Positions 22,395 through 34,488 of a DNA stretch of 64,000 nt are shown here, piece after piece. Source of the DNA: Branchiostoma floridae. Its lineage: Eukaryota; Chordata; Leptocardii; Amphioxiformes; Branchiostomatidae. The DNA lies in contig NC_049983.1 in NCBI RefSeq assembly GCF_000003815.2, positions 6,468,022-6,532,021 of the forward strand. Reading direction: 5' to 3'. Position 1 is the stretch's first letter. Each line of letters opens with the position of its first letter. A model generated the notes under the pieces. That model had not been told where the DNA came from. It saw only the letters and a list, made by a program, of their open reading frames with translations, and made no database searches. The position numbers were made by a program, and so were the translations under genes.

Positions 22395-23318
22395 TCTTAG
22401 ACTCTGTTACAGACTACACTGATCAGTTTTATCCGAACTACTTCTGTTACCTGCCAGCTTCTGATTGCTTGTTGAAAATAAATGTATGCCCAGAGGCAAG
22501 AGCTACCCGCTTGCCATTCTTTCGAGGAAAGCTCATTCATACTGTAACTGCACCATTGTATAAACAGATGCCAAGGTCCTTACAACTCGAACCATTGATT
22601 CAAAAAACAAACGGCCACTTAAAAACCGAGCACAGCTTCCTGCCTTACAATTAATCCTTCGATTCATATGACTGTCACAGCTGGCACGAGGGCTAGGGAA
22701 AATTGTTTCCGGTAACTCTACCAGAGTGACTACGCTGGCTATTATATAGGAAGAATAATTTGCCAGGGGAGATTTTGCACTCTTATAACATATTAAGACT
22801 TTGAAATATAAGAATGCGTAGTAAACATTGTACTCATTCGTTACTCTGTGACCGGAGGGTAACCTCCATAGACAGAGTATTGTGATCGGTGAATGTGATG
22901 AGTGTTTGCATTCTGTGTCTCTATGTTCCGTTTCGTCTGAAGTTTGGCATGTCATTTGCACTCAGTGTTACAACATATTCTGATTATGAAATTGATGGTC
23001 ACACGCAAATCCAATCCAGAGGATGTTGTCCATAAATTTAAGTCAGTATGGCCTTACGGAATCAAGCGGCAGTTTTATTCAAATCATGTGGGAGAAGACA
23101 GATGGAAAATCTTAAACCTTTTTATTCCTTTCCAAAAAGCAATTCAGGAGTACCCAAAGGGACTGTTTTTTATTGTAGGCTTTAGCCATATAATTTGAGT
23201 AGAAAACGTGTGGGAATGTCAATAGATGAACAGGGTATGTAAACATATAAAACTACCAAGTACAACGCATATGGCAATTTGGTTAGTGAATGAGTCAGCT
23301 GTAAGTTCTAGAGTTGTG
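22395..23318. other. No gene assigned
   Basis: Two overlapping frames on opposite strands (about 107 and 142 codons) exist around 22331-22961. They include a MITE end and a dispersed repeat (GTTACTCTGTGACCGGAGGG near 22840), and show no protein signature. I treat them as chance frames. Confidence 0.35.
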
Positions 23319-23798
23319 TACCTAATACCTGTACCCTTACCTGTAAAATAGATTAGGTCCAGGTCCGGTGGTCCTGAACACACAGAGTATGGTATACAGA
23401 ACAATAGATTCTTCATTTTTGTTCTTTTACATTTTCTTATTTGCCTGGCCTTTGTAATTCGTATTTTACGATATTAGTGTCCGTTTTCCGATATTTTTTG
23501 TAATATACGGCATATATCTGCTCAGTTGGTAGCTGCTTTGTACAATTTACTTGTACAGTACTGTATACAGTATGGCCGAAAAATTGGTGGAAGCGGACAA
23601 AAATTTATGAACGCATGGATGCCATCCGTATGATCAAACCAACATGGCCTAATGTAGCAATGTAGCAAAAACAACGCCATGGCAACGGACATATAGACTT
23701 GTACAGTCGTGACCAGACAGATCTCAGCTGTCTACTGTCTGGCAAATCTTTCATCCTCTCTTGCATAATTTCTCATTAGTCCAGCCTTTGCCTGCGCG

Positions 23799-24048
23799 AA
23801 GGTGGTATCTCACTGCACTTGGGACACCGGTGCGGCACTGCGGGGTTCGAAAGATTACTGAACGAATTTCAGAAATAAAGACGAATTTTCGTATCCGTTT
23901 TGTGTATTTTGTTGTCTTCTAAGTCTTTTATCTATTACGGAATATCTATATTGTAAAAAAAAAATCGGCGAAAATAACACAACAGTGCCGCAGTGAACGA
24001 ACCCCGCAGTACCGCACCGGTGCCCCAAGCGTAGTGAGATATCACCTT
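23799..24048. mobile_element. Complete MITE, 250 bp, about 55-bp inverted ends
   Basis: Left AAGGTGGTATCTCACTGCAC and on through GCGGGGTTCG is mirrored at the right by CGAACCCCGCAGTACCGCAC through GTGAGATATCACCTT. A solo left end lies at 3473. No coding capacity; superfamily not determined. Confidence 0.8.
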
Positions 24049-24119
24049 TATGCTGCTATCCCAGCTCCAAAACACCCGTCGGTGTACGTGTATTCTCGAT
24101 AAGGTCACGGCGTCAATTA

Positions 24120-25062
24120 TTGCCAGGTCCCGTGTTGATTTTAACTGCGAGTTTTTTTGTTGTTGTTTTTTTATATCCAGGGGCCCAGCCGAGCCCCAAA
24201 ATAGCCCGGGCTGTAGGGTGTTTCACATGGCTACATGGTCGCAATTTTGAACACGGGACAGGTTCAGGATCGTTTACAGGTAGATCGTTTACGAGCGCCT
24301 CACCTCCCAAAAATAAACGCCGGCACTCCTAGAAGGTCTGCGAAGGAGGCTATGCTAGAATCATGATTTAGCCTGGCCGCATTCAGCCTCAGCTGCATAC
24401 TGCTGTTGGTTATTAAGCCAGAATGTGGTTTGCCATTAGCCCCTATGTGCCATCTACAGACCAGACTTGAGTCCCAATTATTTTCCTTTCTATTCTACTG
24501 TGGCCATTGTCAACAGGTCAGTAATAGGAGTCGGTACTCCCTGTTGTCGTCACTCTCTGTGCGTATGAACAACAGTTCAAGAGGGCATTCAGAGCGGTGA
24601 TTTGAAGGAAATATAAAAGAAGAGAAGTCCCAAACGTCGTCCACTGCTTTAGAAAACGTCTGAAAGCAGTTCAGCAATTCTTACTAACGCGCGGCTTCTC
24701 ATTCATGAATGCCCCACTCTTCATCGAGTTAATTATAGAATTCATTATCGCATGGTCTTTATGGTTCCTTTTCATGTTTCTTTCATTCACCTTTAAGTGT
24801 CTATCTATTTTTGAATTCCTACATCGAACAAGCAGAACATGACAAGTGATGTAGTGAACAATAGCCACAGAGTTTAATTACTAATGCTACAGAATAAAAG
24901 AGGCCCCGCCGGGTATTTTACGGTTGGGTTTTTATTTTGCATTCTCGGGTGTGACCCTTACGTGGTCACATGGGACACCCTATGGCTATTTTGTGGAGTG
25001 GCCGGTCCCGGATTTATTTCCAGCTTCATGTTAAAATCAACGCGGGACTCGGCAAAAAATAG
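24120..25062. repeat. Inverted pair of a dispersed repeat
   Basis: Two related segments face each other: 24120-24250 (GTCCCGTGTTGATTTTAACT ... AAAATAGCCC ... TAGGGTGTTTCACATGG) and the reverse of about 24940-25062 with the same ordered words. At 24327-24352, between them, lies a fragment CTAGAAGGTCTGCGAAGGAG shared with the MITE at 59260-59490. No gene is seen across the interval. Confidence 0.5.
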
Positions 25063-25977
25063 ACGCGCTTCGTAATCTAATCATGAAAACACCGAGGGGT
25101 CCACCGGGACAATTCTTGGCTTCAGAGCCCAACCGGGGCTACGTTTCCTACGGGCGGGCAACGGTGCAGATGTGCCCGTAACATAAGATGGCTTTTAGAG
25201 CTAATTGTTTATTGCAAAACTATTAGCATGTTGCAGAATCACATATAGCAGCAAGAAGCATAAACAGTCCATACGTGTACGATGTATATTCGTGTAACCC
25301 AACATATATACATGGGTAGCATACGATATTCCCACGTCAAAGCACAGAATATCAATATTTCCCGCTACGTATCACCTTGAATGCACTCCAAACTCCAGAC
25401 ACGCGCTTCTTGAGGCAATGTCTAGCGGGAAAGACCAAGAAAGATCGTGAACTGGTGTACACGCACGTGCATGTGGAAACTGACATCACAGGTGTTAGTG
25501 ATCCTCCCTTCCTTTTCTTATTCAATCCCAGCTATCTCACTCCCCAAAAAGGGTCATTTCTCTGGGGGTCGACTAACGCTGACGCCACATTTTCAAACCA
25601 GGCCCCAGCCACTGTTTGTGGAAACGAAAAATAGAAATGTATTACGTAAAAATACACGCAAATAATGTCCACGACTATTCTATTTATGTCTTGCGTAGTT
25701 TTGTGTACTTTTACACAATATCTTTCGTTTCCAAAAGCTGCCCGGCCGTGCCCGCGTTTGGAAATGTGAAGTAGGTCTAACTAGGCTGTCCGTGGATTTT
25801 AACACACTACTCTCAGTAAGGGGTGTTGACTTGCAATGCATGCTGCAGTAGCTAAGAATACCGCAAGGGGGCCCAAAATTGTCACGTTTCTTCGGAACGT
25901 AAATAACTATTTTTACAAAACGGATCTTGTCTTGAGTTATACCTGTGAACACCTAAGCACAACCAAAAACAATTACG
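25063..25977. other. No gene seen
   Basis: Only short frames with no recognisable protein pattern. No repeat family was recognised within this stretch. Confidence 0.35.
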
Positions 25978-26166
25978 CTAGTTCACCTTTATCCGTGGGG
26001 TATTTTTGGACATCAAGTGGACGTACTGTGGTGTCATACATCAAAATATTTTTGTGTTGTTATATATTGAAAATAGTGTAATTTGAAACCACTGACTTGA
26101 TATCCCTAAATAACCTGTTTTTAAAAACAACGGATATAGGTTATCCCACGGATTAATGTGAACTAG
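25978..26166. mobile_element. MITE family C, complete copy
   Basis: Left CTAGTTCACCTTTATCCGTG and right CACGGATTAATGTGAACTAG are mirrored, with an inner pair around GACTTGATATCCCTAAATA. A YY1-like AAGATGGCGGC with an ATG lies 40 bp beyond its right end (26206-26216). Confidence 0.75.
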
Positions 26167-26510
26167 CATTACCCCTGTCGAAGTTAAACCTCTTGCCCTG
26201 AAGTAAAGATGGCGGCAAAGTTAAAATATGTTGACTTTAAAGACGAACTATTGTCATCTCCCATCTCCTATTCCACGACATTCACCTTGCTTTTCATTTC
26301 CAAGTTTGACAAATAACCATTGGAGCCTCGAAGGAAATTTTCATCAATTATAGCTCTTATTTCGTAGTCTTTTTTTTAGATATCCTACAGTATTACAGCA
26401 AGAATAATATAGGGATGATAGCATGTGGGACCTGGTAATTTGATAAAAATGCCCCCGAACCATATGACGAATTTAGTAACAGGTTCGCAGGAGATGTTAG
26501 TATATTAATA

Positions 26511-26748
26511 AGACCATGTTGATATGATTATTTGTATATGTCATGACGTCCACGGGCGCATCAATTTTAGAACGTTCCCAAAAAAGGTTTTAAACCACAC
26601 TGTAATTCGTACAGAGCAGCTGCAAAATTAGCAAATTTGTGTTGTAGTTTGCAAAAAAAAACGGGGAACTTTTTTTTTTGTCTTTGCACGCTCGCATCAG
26701 TTTTGGAGTTCCAAGAAGATACCCATATAGTCAAATCAACATGGTCTT
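26511..26748. mobile_element. MITE family B copy, 238 bp
   Basis: Left AGACCATGTTGATATGATTA is mirrored by AGTCAAATCAACATGGTCTT at the right. The inner GCGCATCAATTTT and CGCATCAGTTTTGG words are also inverted. Confidence 0.75.
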
Positions 26749-26911
26749 TACTTGTAAAACTCATGATGAGTAACAATTAGCGCAACAATAATTATCCTAA
26801 ATGTTAGTCATAGTGGTTTTATTGCTATATCAAAATTGAGCTATTTCTTCATTTTGTTCTATAGTTGTAAAGTATGGTTATCAAACCGAACATAAAACGT
26901 GTTGTTTGTTA

Positions 26912-27239
26912 GGCCATGTTGATTTGATTATATGGATGACATCTTATGAAAATCCCAAAACTGATGCGAGCATGCGAATAAAAATAGTTTGGTGAAAATA
27001 AGCTGCATTCATTATGAAATCTATGAAAGGTTGAACAAATGACAAACCTAGAGTATTCTCAGTCTTCTACTTTGACATTGGTATTGACGTTGACGTCTGT
27101 GTATTATTTCCTGACATATTTTTCTTTTAATCTACGGCATGTATTTGCTCCTTTTTTGTACGATTGTGGAAAACTTTTTTATCTATGGAAACGAACGAAA
27201 ATTGATGCGCGTATATGATTAAATCAAATCAACATGGCC
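26912..27239. mobile_element. MITE family B copy, 328 bp
   Basis: Left GGCCATGTTGATTTGATTAT is mirrored by the right end ATTAAATCAAATCAACATGGCC, and the inner ACTGATGCGAGCATGCG pairs with ATTGATGCGCG. The spacer to 27719 shows no gene. Confidence 0.75.
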
Positions 27240-27719
27240 AAAAAAAGTTCAATACGCGTAAGGAAGTCATACGTACTGACTTGATATGCGATATGGTGAC
27301 GGCCCTTTGAACACATCCATTTCTTATAACGCACTGAGACCTTTGAAGACCAGTCTTATTGCGTTCTTAAGATTCAGTTGGATGTATATGATCTGAAAAG
27401 AGCGTGCCGTAGACATGCATACGGCATATGTCGGCTGCTACATTGATCGTAAATGGTGCTTCAGGGAATTGCTTTCTGGTAGATGCTTTCAGAACGGTGT
27501 AAGGAAAGACTCTGGGTCTTACACAAGGCCAGAGCAACTAAATTCTATGGATGACATCCTATGAAGAATACGAAAGTAATGAGATGGGTAAAAACAACAA
27601 GATGGGTTAAAAAAGGCTGGCTAAATTTTTTTAAATAGACACAATAAGCGTCGTAACAAAACCTGAAGTGACAAAACGTGGCATCACAACTAACAAGGCA
27701 TTCTTAAAGAAGTGAACTA

Positions 27720-27995
27720 GTGTTTGTTTGTTTGTTTGTTTGATTGTTTGAGCCTTCGATTTATTCATGAGAAGCTCAAATCGGCCAGCTGGCCGCTTTT
27801 CATTGAGGTCATGAGGGAGGTCAGGGTCAGATAAAATATAATACAGATACAGATTACATTGGGTACTATTGGATTCATCAACCTATATCACTACACATAC
27901 TTGGTACAAAACATATAGTGGTGCAGGAAGCTCAGTGTTCATAGTCCGTGTCCGTTCGTTTTGGTCAATAACTTTTACTTCAAGAGTCTCTTAAA
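27720..27995 (-). mobile_element. SINE 3' part, reverse orientation, with (GTTT)n tail
   Basis: Read on the minus strand it contains TGTAATCTGTATCTGTATTA, ATTTTATCTGACCCTGACCT and GAGCTTCTCATGAATAAATC. It matches the 3' half of the + strand SINE at 45113-45515. The GTTT run at 27721-27750 is its tail in reverse. The tRNA-like head is missing. Confidence 0.65.
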
Positions 27996-28791
27996 GCAGG
28001 TCAGAGTTGGAGCCGTACGTGTGTCTGGTGGTAGGTTGTTCCAGACATTGTAGTAAAAGTGATACTAGTGTGGTACACTGGTATCACTTGCCAAGCTGGC
28101 AACTACATTCATGGCTTTCATATTGGTGGCACTTTTACAAATACCCAACAAGTTTCACTTCTGTAACTATAGTCATGGCTCCCCAGTGTCACTTCTACAA
28201 GTATGATTATTAGGCTGCAACACAACATGTTAGCCTGTTTTGGTCTATCTGACCATCCCCGAAGAGGAAAAAAATATTGTTTTTCCCCCTGAAATTAATG
28301 AGCGCATCGATGTCATCCATAAAATTTACTTGCTGTGGCCTAACTTAGGCGGGTTCTCAAAGTCGCAAAGCCAAGTCTTCGAAAGGAATGCTGAGGGGAA
28401 TGAACGGAACTCTTTCAAATCATATTTTCTATTCAATACTTTGATATCTTATAAAGATAAAAACAGGTCTTTTGAAGTGCAGTGCTCGTTGTCTTTGAAA
28501 TGCTCTATCTTAGAGTCTATCTCACTATCGGTATATTCAACGTATGCTTACCTTTGAGTGCGTAAATGTAATGTCGCCTTGCAATGCTAAATGACGTGTA
28601 CGTGTCTAATGTTTGGTGTATGAGACGTGGAACTGAATGCTTCACTGATTTAATCATTAAGGTTCGCAGAATTTCATTAAGTTGCGTTTTCTAGATTGCT
28701 ATGTATTTTGTAACGTTATTTATGAGTGTGTGTGTGTGTAAAGATTGCACGGTGCTTGAAAATTTATGGAGTCCATTTTCTTCTTTTACAG
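27996..28791. other. Intergenic or intronic sequence before the CaaX exon
   Basis: A MITE family B end-like word (GCGCATCGATGTCATCCATA) occurs near 28302. The end of this stretch is a polypyrimidine tract TTTTCTTCTTTTACAG, the splice acceptor of the exon beginning at 28792. Confidence 0.4.
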
Positions 28792-29407
28792 ACGCGCCGG
28801 TCATACTAAGGGCACAGCGGGGGTGAACTGTGTTTCAAACATGGAAACGGGAGGGGTCACTCTGGACAGCAATGGTCACTCTGGACCGCGGTCAGAGAAC
28901 GGAGTTGCGGGGACCAAGTTTGGCATGATGTCGTCTTCTTTTGAGTCCAAACGTACCGGAGTTTCGTTCGGCCAAATCGAGGAAGACTTCGACAAACCGA
29001 AGAAGGGCAAGCTACCGAAAGACGCGGCGGACGTGAGAGAGATGTCGGCTCAGATTGTAGCGGACGTCCTGGCCAGGTCAGTTTTGGAACACCTGGTGGT
29101 GAATCAGAAGAGATTCGGGCTTAATGCCGAGGCGTTGACGGCGGCGCGCGCTGCGGCACTCTGGGCGGCGAACAGGCCGGCCGCCCCGTCCCTACAAAAC
29201 CCCGAAGCCGCCGCGTGGGAAGTAATACAAGCCGCCGAGAAAGCCTCGAACGTGAGTCGGCCCGCTGCAGTATTGTCTACACTATCCAAGAAAGACGAAA
29301 AATCCAACGGTAAAAACGGACTTGCAGTGACCAACGGTAGGACTAAAGAAAAAGAGAACGTCACTCGTCCGAAAAAGGCAAGAAGCAAAACGTGCGTGAT
29401 TTTGTGA
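28792..29407 (+). CDS. Last exon of an unrecognised prenylated (CaaX) protein with AKAP-like helix
   Basis: The exon follows a clear acceptor at 28790-28791 and stays open to TGA at 29405. The first in-exon ATG (28841, context AAC-ATG-G) gives 188 residues; the frame is also open back to the acceptor, so coding could begin in an upstream exon. GC content is much higher than in the flanks. Visible features: a Ser/Gly-rich N-terminus, basic PKKGKLPK, and a helix at 69-86 with spacing AxxVAxxLAxxVLxxLV, which fits the amphipathic RII-binding helix of A-kinase anchoring proteins. Two Ala-rich helices (about 95-112 and 121-135) follow, then a Lys-rich tail ending RPKKARSKTCVIL. CVIL is a CaaX box whose final Leu favours geranylgeranylation, and the basic stretch before it favours membrane binding. 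The protein family is not recognised; PKA anchoring is inference from the helix pattern only. Confidence 0.75.
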
Positions 29408-29812
29408 CTTCCGTAACTATCAGCTGCTCCATGGATTTAATTTGTTTTATTCATGTTGTCTCAGCTGTTTCATACTCTCGAAAGTAGTATAAAAAGGAAA
29501 TGTATTTTGTACACGTGAATGAGAATCATAATGGGCTACGGAAAGCTTTTCAGTGCCAGGGACAGCTATGCTCTTATGTCCATTAATGTACAGGTGTTTT
29601 CGCATGAAAAGAAAGGAAATTGTATTTTTCATTCTATTGTACTATTTTTAAACACAGCCTCATTGAATGGGCTTCGCAGATGTCTATAATTTACATGTAT
29701 ACCACCAGCTGCTGTGATTATGATGTTCTGTAAGAGTTCAAAGAGTCGAGAACGGAACTTGATCGGTTGACGTATGAACTGCAATGTTGCACATTGTCTT
29801 GTTGTCCACGAG

Positions 29813-29818
29813 AATAAA
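29813..29818 (+). terminator. Poly(A) signal of the CaaX gene
   Basis: AATAAA in GAGAATAAAATTTCC, 406 bp after the stop codon and followed by a GT-rich stretch (TTTGACCTTGCTGTGACG). It is the first canonical signal downstream. Confidence 0.5.
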
Positions 29819-30229
29819 ATTTCCTCACCTTTGACCTTGCTGTGACGTCAATTGCGCGTGCTGAAATTTCATGTATGTGGATCATCTACTGTTGTGACGT
29901 CATGCAGCCTAGCAACCAGGTTCAGGCACGGATTAAAAATCACCGCATTGACGGCACTGACGTAATGGCAAACTTGCCCGAGCAGCTCTGCATTCCATGT
30001 CCTTTATTATATTTTCTTCACATATTTTATAATTGTGGGTTGAATATTTATTTTGAACTTATAACTCGATGCACTGTTGTAAAACAAAATAGCTTCATCC
30101 CTCTCTCCTGCAAAGATTTACATTGAAAACGCTATATTTTTTAAGTAAAATCTGCACATTTAACGTTATTGTACTTGATTGTTGTGATTCGCCCTGACGT
30201 AATCATCACTTGAGCTAACAGGTGATCAT

Positions 30230-30258
30230 CACGTGCGTTCCCACGTGATCATCACGTG
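30230..30258. promoter_or_regulatory. Cluster of three CACGTG E-boxes
   Basis: CACGTG occurs at 30230, 30242 and 30253; the last two are joined as CACGTGATCATCACGTGAC. The site lies in the intergenic space between the CaaX exon and SENP8, 1.4 kb upstream of the SENP8 ATG. bHLH factors of the USF/MITF/MYC type bind such sites. The rest of 29819-31673 shows no gene. Confidence 0.4.
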
Positions 30259-31673
30259 ACGCCTACATACTTGTTTTGATCGGTTTTCATGCAGTTTTCG
30301 TGTGATTGAGGATTTTCCTCAGACAAATGAATAAATTATACAAAAAAAACTTTCCTGAAACACTTGCGCTTTTTGTATATAACAATAAATATTTCTATCA
30401 TCTAAGAACTTGAAATATATATGTTTTACATAGAAAAAAATAGTTAACGTTACATAATTCTTCAGAATCCGGATCACCTTACCTACCTGACAAAGAAAAA
30501 CGGAAACAGTCTAGATTTCAAAAATGAAAATAAGTACGCACTTTTGTTTTTATATGTATTTGAAATTTCGGCTTTCTACAATATCAAAAAACATCAAATA
30601 AAACAAAACCCGTCATCCCGTTCTGTGTCAATGTTTTGATCAAAACACGTTTTGCTGAGCTCCGTTTTCGTACAATTTGATTGTCATACATATCTAACAA
30701 GGTTTCCTTCTGAGCGGCGTCCTTTTTATGTGCTGGCAAAGGCGGCCTCGACTTTTCAAAGATCCAATGAACAGTTAAATGGATGTTCATCATATTACTC
30801 TGTATAGTAACACCATCAAAAGGCCGAAATGGAATTAGACCGAGACACCATGTACCAATGCGATCATCAAATGTGGCTGATCTGGACGAAATACAATCAG
30901 TGGCCACGTAGTCTAGCCTTGCAAACAACTGTTAACTTTATTTTTACTAAAACTTATTCATAACGTTATATATGGTGACCAGCCCCTCCAACTCTGTCCT
31001 GCCACTTGCGACATTAAGTAATCGCACATCACCACAGGGTGTCTGGTGTTTTATCAGTAACCATGGTGACAGCCGTCTGGTACAGGTCATTGACCTTATT
31101 TGTTTTGAAAGAAAGAAGAGGAAGAAACCAAGTAAAAACAATAGGTTTACATTTTCATGAGGGTAAACATTATAAATAATTCTTGTAGAGAATGTAGGGG
31201 GGGTTAATTCAAATATGACAATGGATAATGTCCGTTTTGGAAATCATTTTACGACAAGCAAATGGTAATAATATTTCCATAAATCGGTATGCAATGAAAC
31301 CGACGAATGCTATAAAGACTCGTAAAACCTATGTGCAGCAAATGCTTCTGATGATACCGGTGCAACATGCAGTTACTCGAAGTTGGAACGACCGACAAAA
31401 ACAATGCAGTGAGGACCTCTGTCGATTTAAAACTGAACTGCAACCAACGGTAAGCACCCGACAGGCCAGGTATATGGTAAACTGCGAATGTTATATTTAT
31501 ATTCAATATAACGCTGGTGTATAAACTATTTATGATAAGGAAATGATGTTGTTTTTCTATACATTTTGACGGTTCCACATTTTCAAAGACAAGAAATTAA
31601 CATCTTTAGAACATTTCCCTACCTGTAAAAGAAGGTGACTTGTACGCATGGTCACTGCGCACCTGTGTAAAAC

Positions 31674-34488
31674 ATGGCGGCCCTAGCAGACGACATCGTC
31701 CTGAGTTTTCACGATTCTTGCCTCAAAAAGTCCGACGTCAAACTTCTACAGCCGCCGAACTGGTTGAATGATAAGATAATAGGCTTTGCGTTCGAGTAAG
31801 TATGTATTTTTGATACCTGTTTGTTAGGAAGTACTAGATTTCACTGTTAGAAATGGTTGTGAAAAGGTGGGAGGGGGGCAGTCATGCTTTCCAGCTTTCG
31901 GGTGTTGACATAAACGTCTGAGAAAATTGGAGTATTAGAGTATTCTTCAAGAAAATATAGATTGGGACTGCCATGTAACACTACTTCACCTTTATCTGTG
32001 GGGTAACCAGTGTTCGTCTGTATTTAGTGATAAGTCGACAGATGGTGGTTTCAAAATTATACAATACTCTCAAAATACTATAGTTTGAAACCACCATCCA
32101 TCGACTTGATATCCCTAAATACCATATCTAAAACAACGGACTTGGACTCCCAGCACAGGTAGCCCTCAGTGCCACTCTGGCCAATTTCAAATTACATGTA
32201 CATATATAGCTCCCTTCCCACCCGTTCCTCCCTCCACATTACAATGCTCCATTACTTCCACGCTTCGCAGTAGACTTCACAATATAGGCAGCATAATCTT
32301 CAATTAGTTGAAGGTGGCTGCCTTAACCGAAAGAAGAAGAAGAACGGATATAGATTACCCCGCGGATAAAGGGGAACTAGTGTAAATGCACTTAAATAAC
32401 AACGGAGGACTCAACCCACCACCTGCATATCCAGTTAGTGCGGGTAATACAAGAGTTAACGTTGTTTGAAAATGTGTGTTTTTTTGTACAGGTATTTTGA
32501 AAGAGTGCAGTTCCAGGACTTTTCATCAGATGTCACTTTTATTAGCCCTGACGTCACACAGTTCATCAAGTACAGCCAAGGTCTGAAGAAACTTCCTTGT
32601 TGATAGAAAGTTACCGTTCGGTGGAACCATGTATATGTGTCTGTATAGCTGGTCCAAAAGCCCTCTGGTATGACAACTGAGCTTTTCAGGCATAAGGCAT
32701 GGCATCAGCTGGTGTAAGCATGGCAGCAGCTGGTTATATTACACTGAACTACTGTCACACCTTTGCACATCTAACTGTATAAGCATTGCTTTAAATAAGC
32801 TATCTAATGACGATGCTCCTACAGTACTTGGTGGCATAGCTCTAAAAATATATGTATTTCTGAACACAACAGGTTGGTAACTCTGGTACTTGAAGACATG
32901 ATGATTCTTGTTCTGTTCTGAAAGCAGTTATCACTGTGTTTTAGAAAAGAATACAAATGAGTATAATGGCTTATATGTAATTCCACTCTACAGGAGATGA
33001 CCTGGCACCATTTCTTGAACCACTGGAGCTGTCCTCCAAGAAGTTAGTTTTCCTGGCTGTCAATGATAACGCCAACCTAGAGTCTACTGGTGGCTCTCAC
33101 TGGTAATTAGTTGTTCTTTCAAATGTTAAGGTACAACAACATTGTTCAAGCAACCAATGCAATGGCCAAGTTGGTAGAGTGCTTGCCTTTCAGTCGGTAG
33201 GTCTTGAGTTTGATCCTCGGCCGAGCCATACCAAGGACTTTGAAAATGTTATGTACTGCTTTCTCACTTAGCACTTAGCACTTAAGAGTTGCAGAATATT
33301 GTCACAGTAGACAATTGGCCGGTGCAATGACCAAGTGGGTAAAATGTTCGCCTTGCATTCCGTAGGTTGTGAGTTGGATCCCAGCCAAACCATTCCAAAG
33401 ACTTTTAACTGCTTTCTTTGCTTAGCTCTCAAGAACCTCTCTGAAAGAGTATGGAAGTTGAACACACACCACTACCAGTGGACTATCCCCTTGTTGTAGT
33501 GACTACACAATGCTGTGTGGCCCAAGGGCTATTGAAAAGCTATTAGGCACCACCTTATGCAACATCTAGTGCAGGAGAGATTTTAGCCACCTAAAACAAA
33601 ATGCTCAAATATTTGAAATTTAAATCTCTTTTACGTTGTATCAACTAACAATACCTATGATTCTACCAACAGGAGTTTACTACTGTACAGACGAGATGTT
33701 GCAGAATTTCAACATTACGATTCCGCTCAGGGAAGTGGCAATTCAGCTCCAGCAAAACTCCTGGTTAAAAGAGTTCAGCCTTTCCTAGGACGTGAGTACT
33801 TTTTCTATGTAATGTTTGCTTTTTTAAATTGTTAATATTGAATTTAGATTAATCTGCAGTTGAGTAATCTGTAGTGTTTGTAGAATTTGTGGAAAGCAGC
33901 AGTACTTGAATGCCCAATATTGCCTTCTATTTCTTTAGAGACAGATGTGTGTGTGTCTGTGTGTGTGTGTATGTGTGTGTGTCTATGTGTGTGTCTGTAT
34001 GCAATTTTTCTCTCAACACTTGCTTACAAATTACAGGTTTTTGATTAATTGATATATTTTCAGAATCATCGAAAATTACCGTTAAGGAGGTGGATGCTTC
34101 ACATCAGCAAAACAGTAAGTTATACCTCAAGATTTGACTTAATGTATTGATGTATATGCTTTTATATCTAGAAAGAGTACATGTACAAGGCAAACACTTT
34201 ACTTACTTGGCCATTGAACTGGTTTTCACTTTGTTCTGATATTTTGAAACATTTACAGATTTACTATCCCTTGTTGATCATTCACTAAACTTTCTCCTTT
34301 TTTTGTGCTTTTCCTATTTATTCTCAGGTTATGACTGTGGAGTCTATGTCATCAGTAACACTGAACACCTGTGTAGACAGTTACTACAGGGGGACAGCAG
34401 TGATATCAAGGAGGCTGTCACCAGTACAAGCGTCAAACAAAAAAGAACACAACTTCAGGAACTTATAAGCTCCTTAGGGAAATCTTAG
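31674..34488 (+). CDS. SENP8: NEDD8-specific protease SENP8 (DEN1), 6 exons
   Basis: Exons: 31674-31795, 32492-32580, 32994-33102, 33673-33791, 34064-34114, 34328-34488. All introns are GT-AG, phases join cleanly, and the product is 216 aa (human 212). It is a C48 ubiquitin-like cysteine protease that matures NEDD8 and removes it from non-cullin substrates. Seen directly: PPNWLNDKIIGFAFEYF near the N-terminus, VTFISPDVTQFIK, LVFLAVNDN, then GGSHWSLLLY with His106, HYDS with Asp123, the oxyanion Gln161 in HQQNSYDCG, and nucleophile Cys167. All catalytic residues are present at positions matching the human enzyme plus four. The start is fixed by AAAACATGGCGG, with a YY1-like motif over the ATG. 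The donor after exon 2 (GTCTGA) is weak, but reading phase and protein match require it. Introns hold a family C MITE, two SINE copies and a TG microsatellite. Confidence 0.96.
31981..32380. mobile_element. MITE family C, with an internal insertion, in SENP8 intron 1
   Basis: Left CTACTTCACCTTTATCTGTG and right CGCGGATAAAGGGGAACTAG are mirrored, and the inner TCGACAGATGGTGGTTTC pairs with AAACCACCATCCATCGA. It is about 200 bp longer than the copies at 22200 and 25978. The extra piece (about 32158-32340) ends with GAAAGAAGAAGAAG. Confidence 0.65.
33152..33570 (+). mobile_element. Two tRNA-derived SINE copies in SENP8 intron 3
   Basis: The first copy (33152 to about 33300) has box-A-like TGGCCAAGTTGGTAGAGTG and box-B-like TTGAGTTTGATCCTCGG. 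The second (33318-33570) has ATGACCAAGTGGGTAAAATG and GTGAGTTGGATCCCAGC and a fuller body ending GGGCTATTGAAAAGC. A reverse copy of the same family lies at 62161-62420. Confidence 0.65.
33945..34005 (+). repeat. TG/GTGTGT microsatellite in SENP8 intron 4
   Basis: Interrupted TG dinucleotide run with occasional TC and TA units. Both strands would be tandem CA/TG; nothing else in it. Confidence 0.85.

Noticed and set aside
22533-22961. 142-codon minus-strand frame
   Set aside because: It overlaps a dispersed repeat and shows no protein signature or splice context.
26209-26316. Short ATG frame after a YY1-like motif
   Set aside because: Only 35 codons with no donor before the stop; kept as a possible promoter signal rather than a gene.
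28766-28791. Upstream ATG extending the CaaX frame
   Set aside because: It lies inside the polypyrimidine tract and acceptor of the preceding intron, so those codons are intronic.
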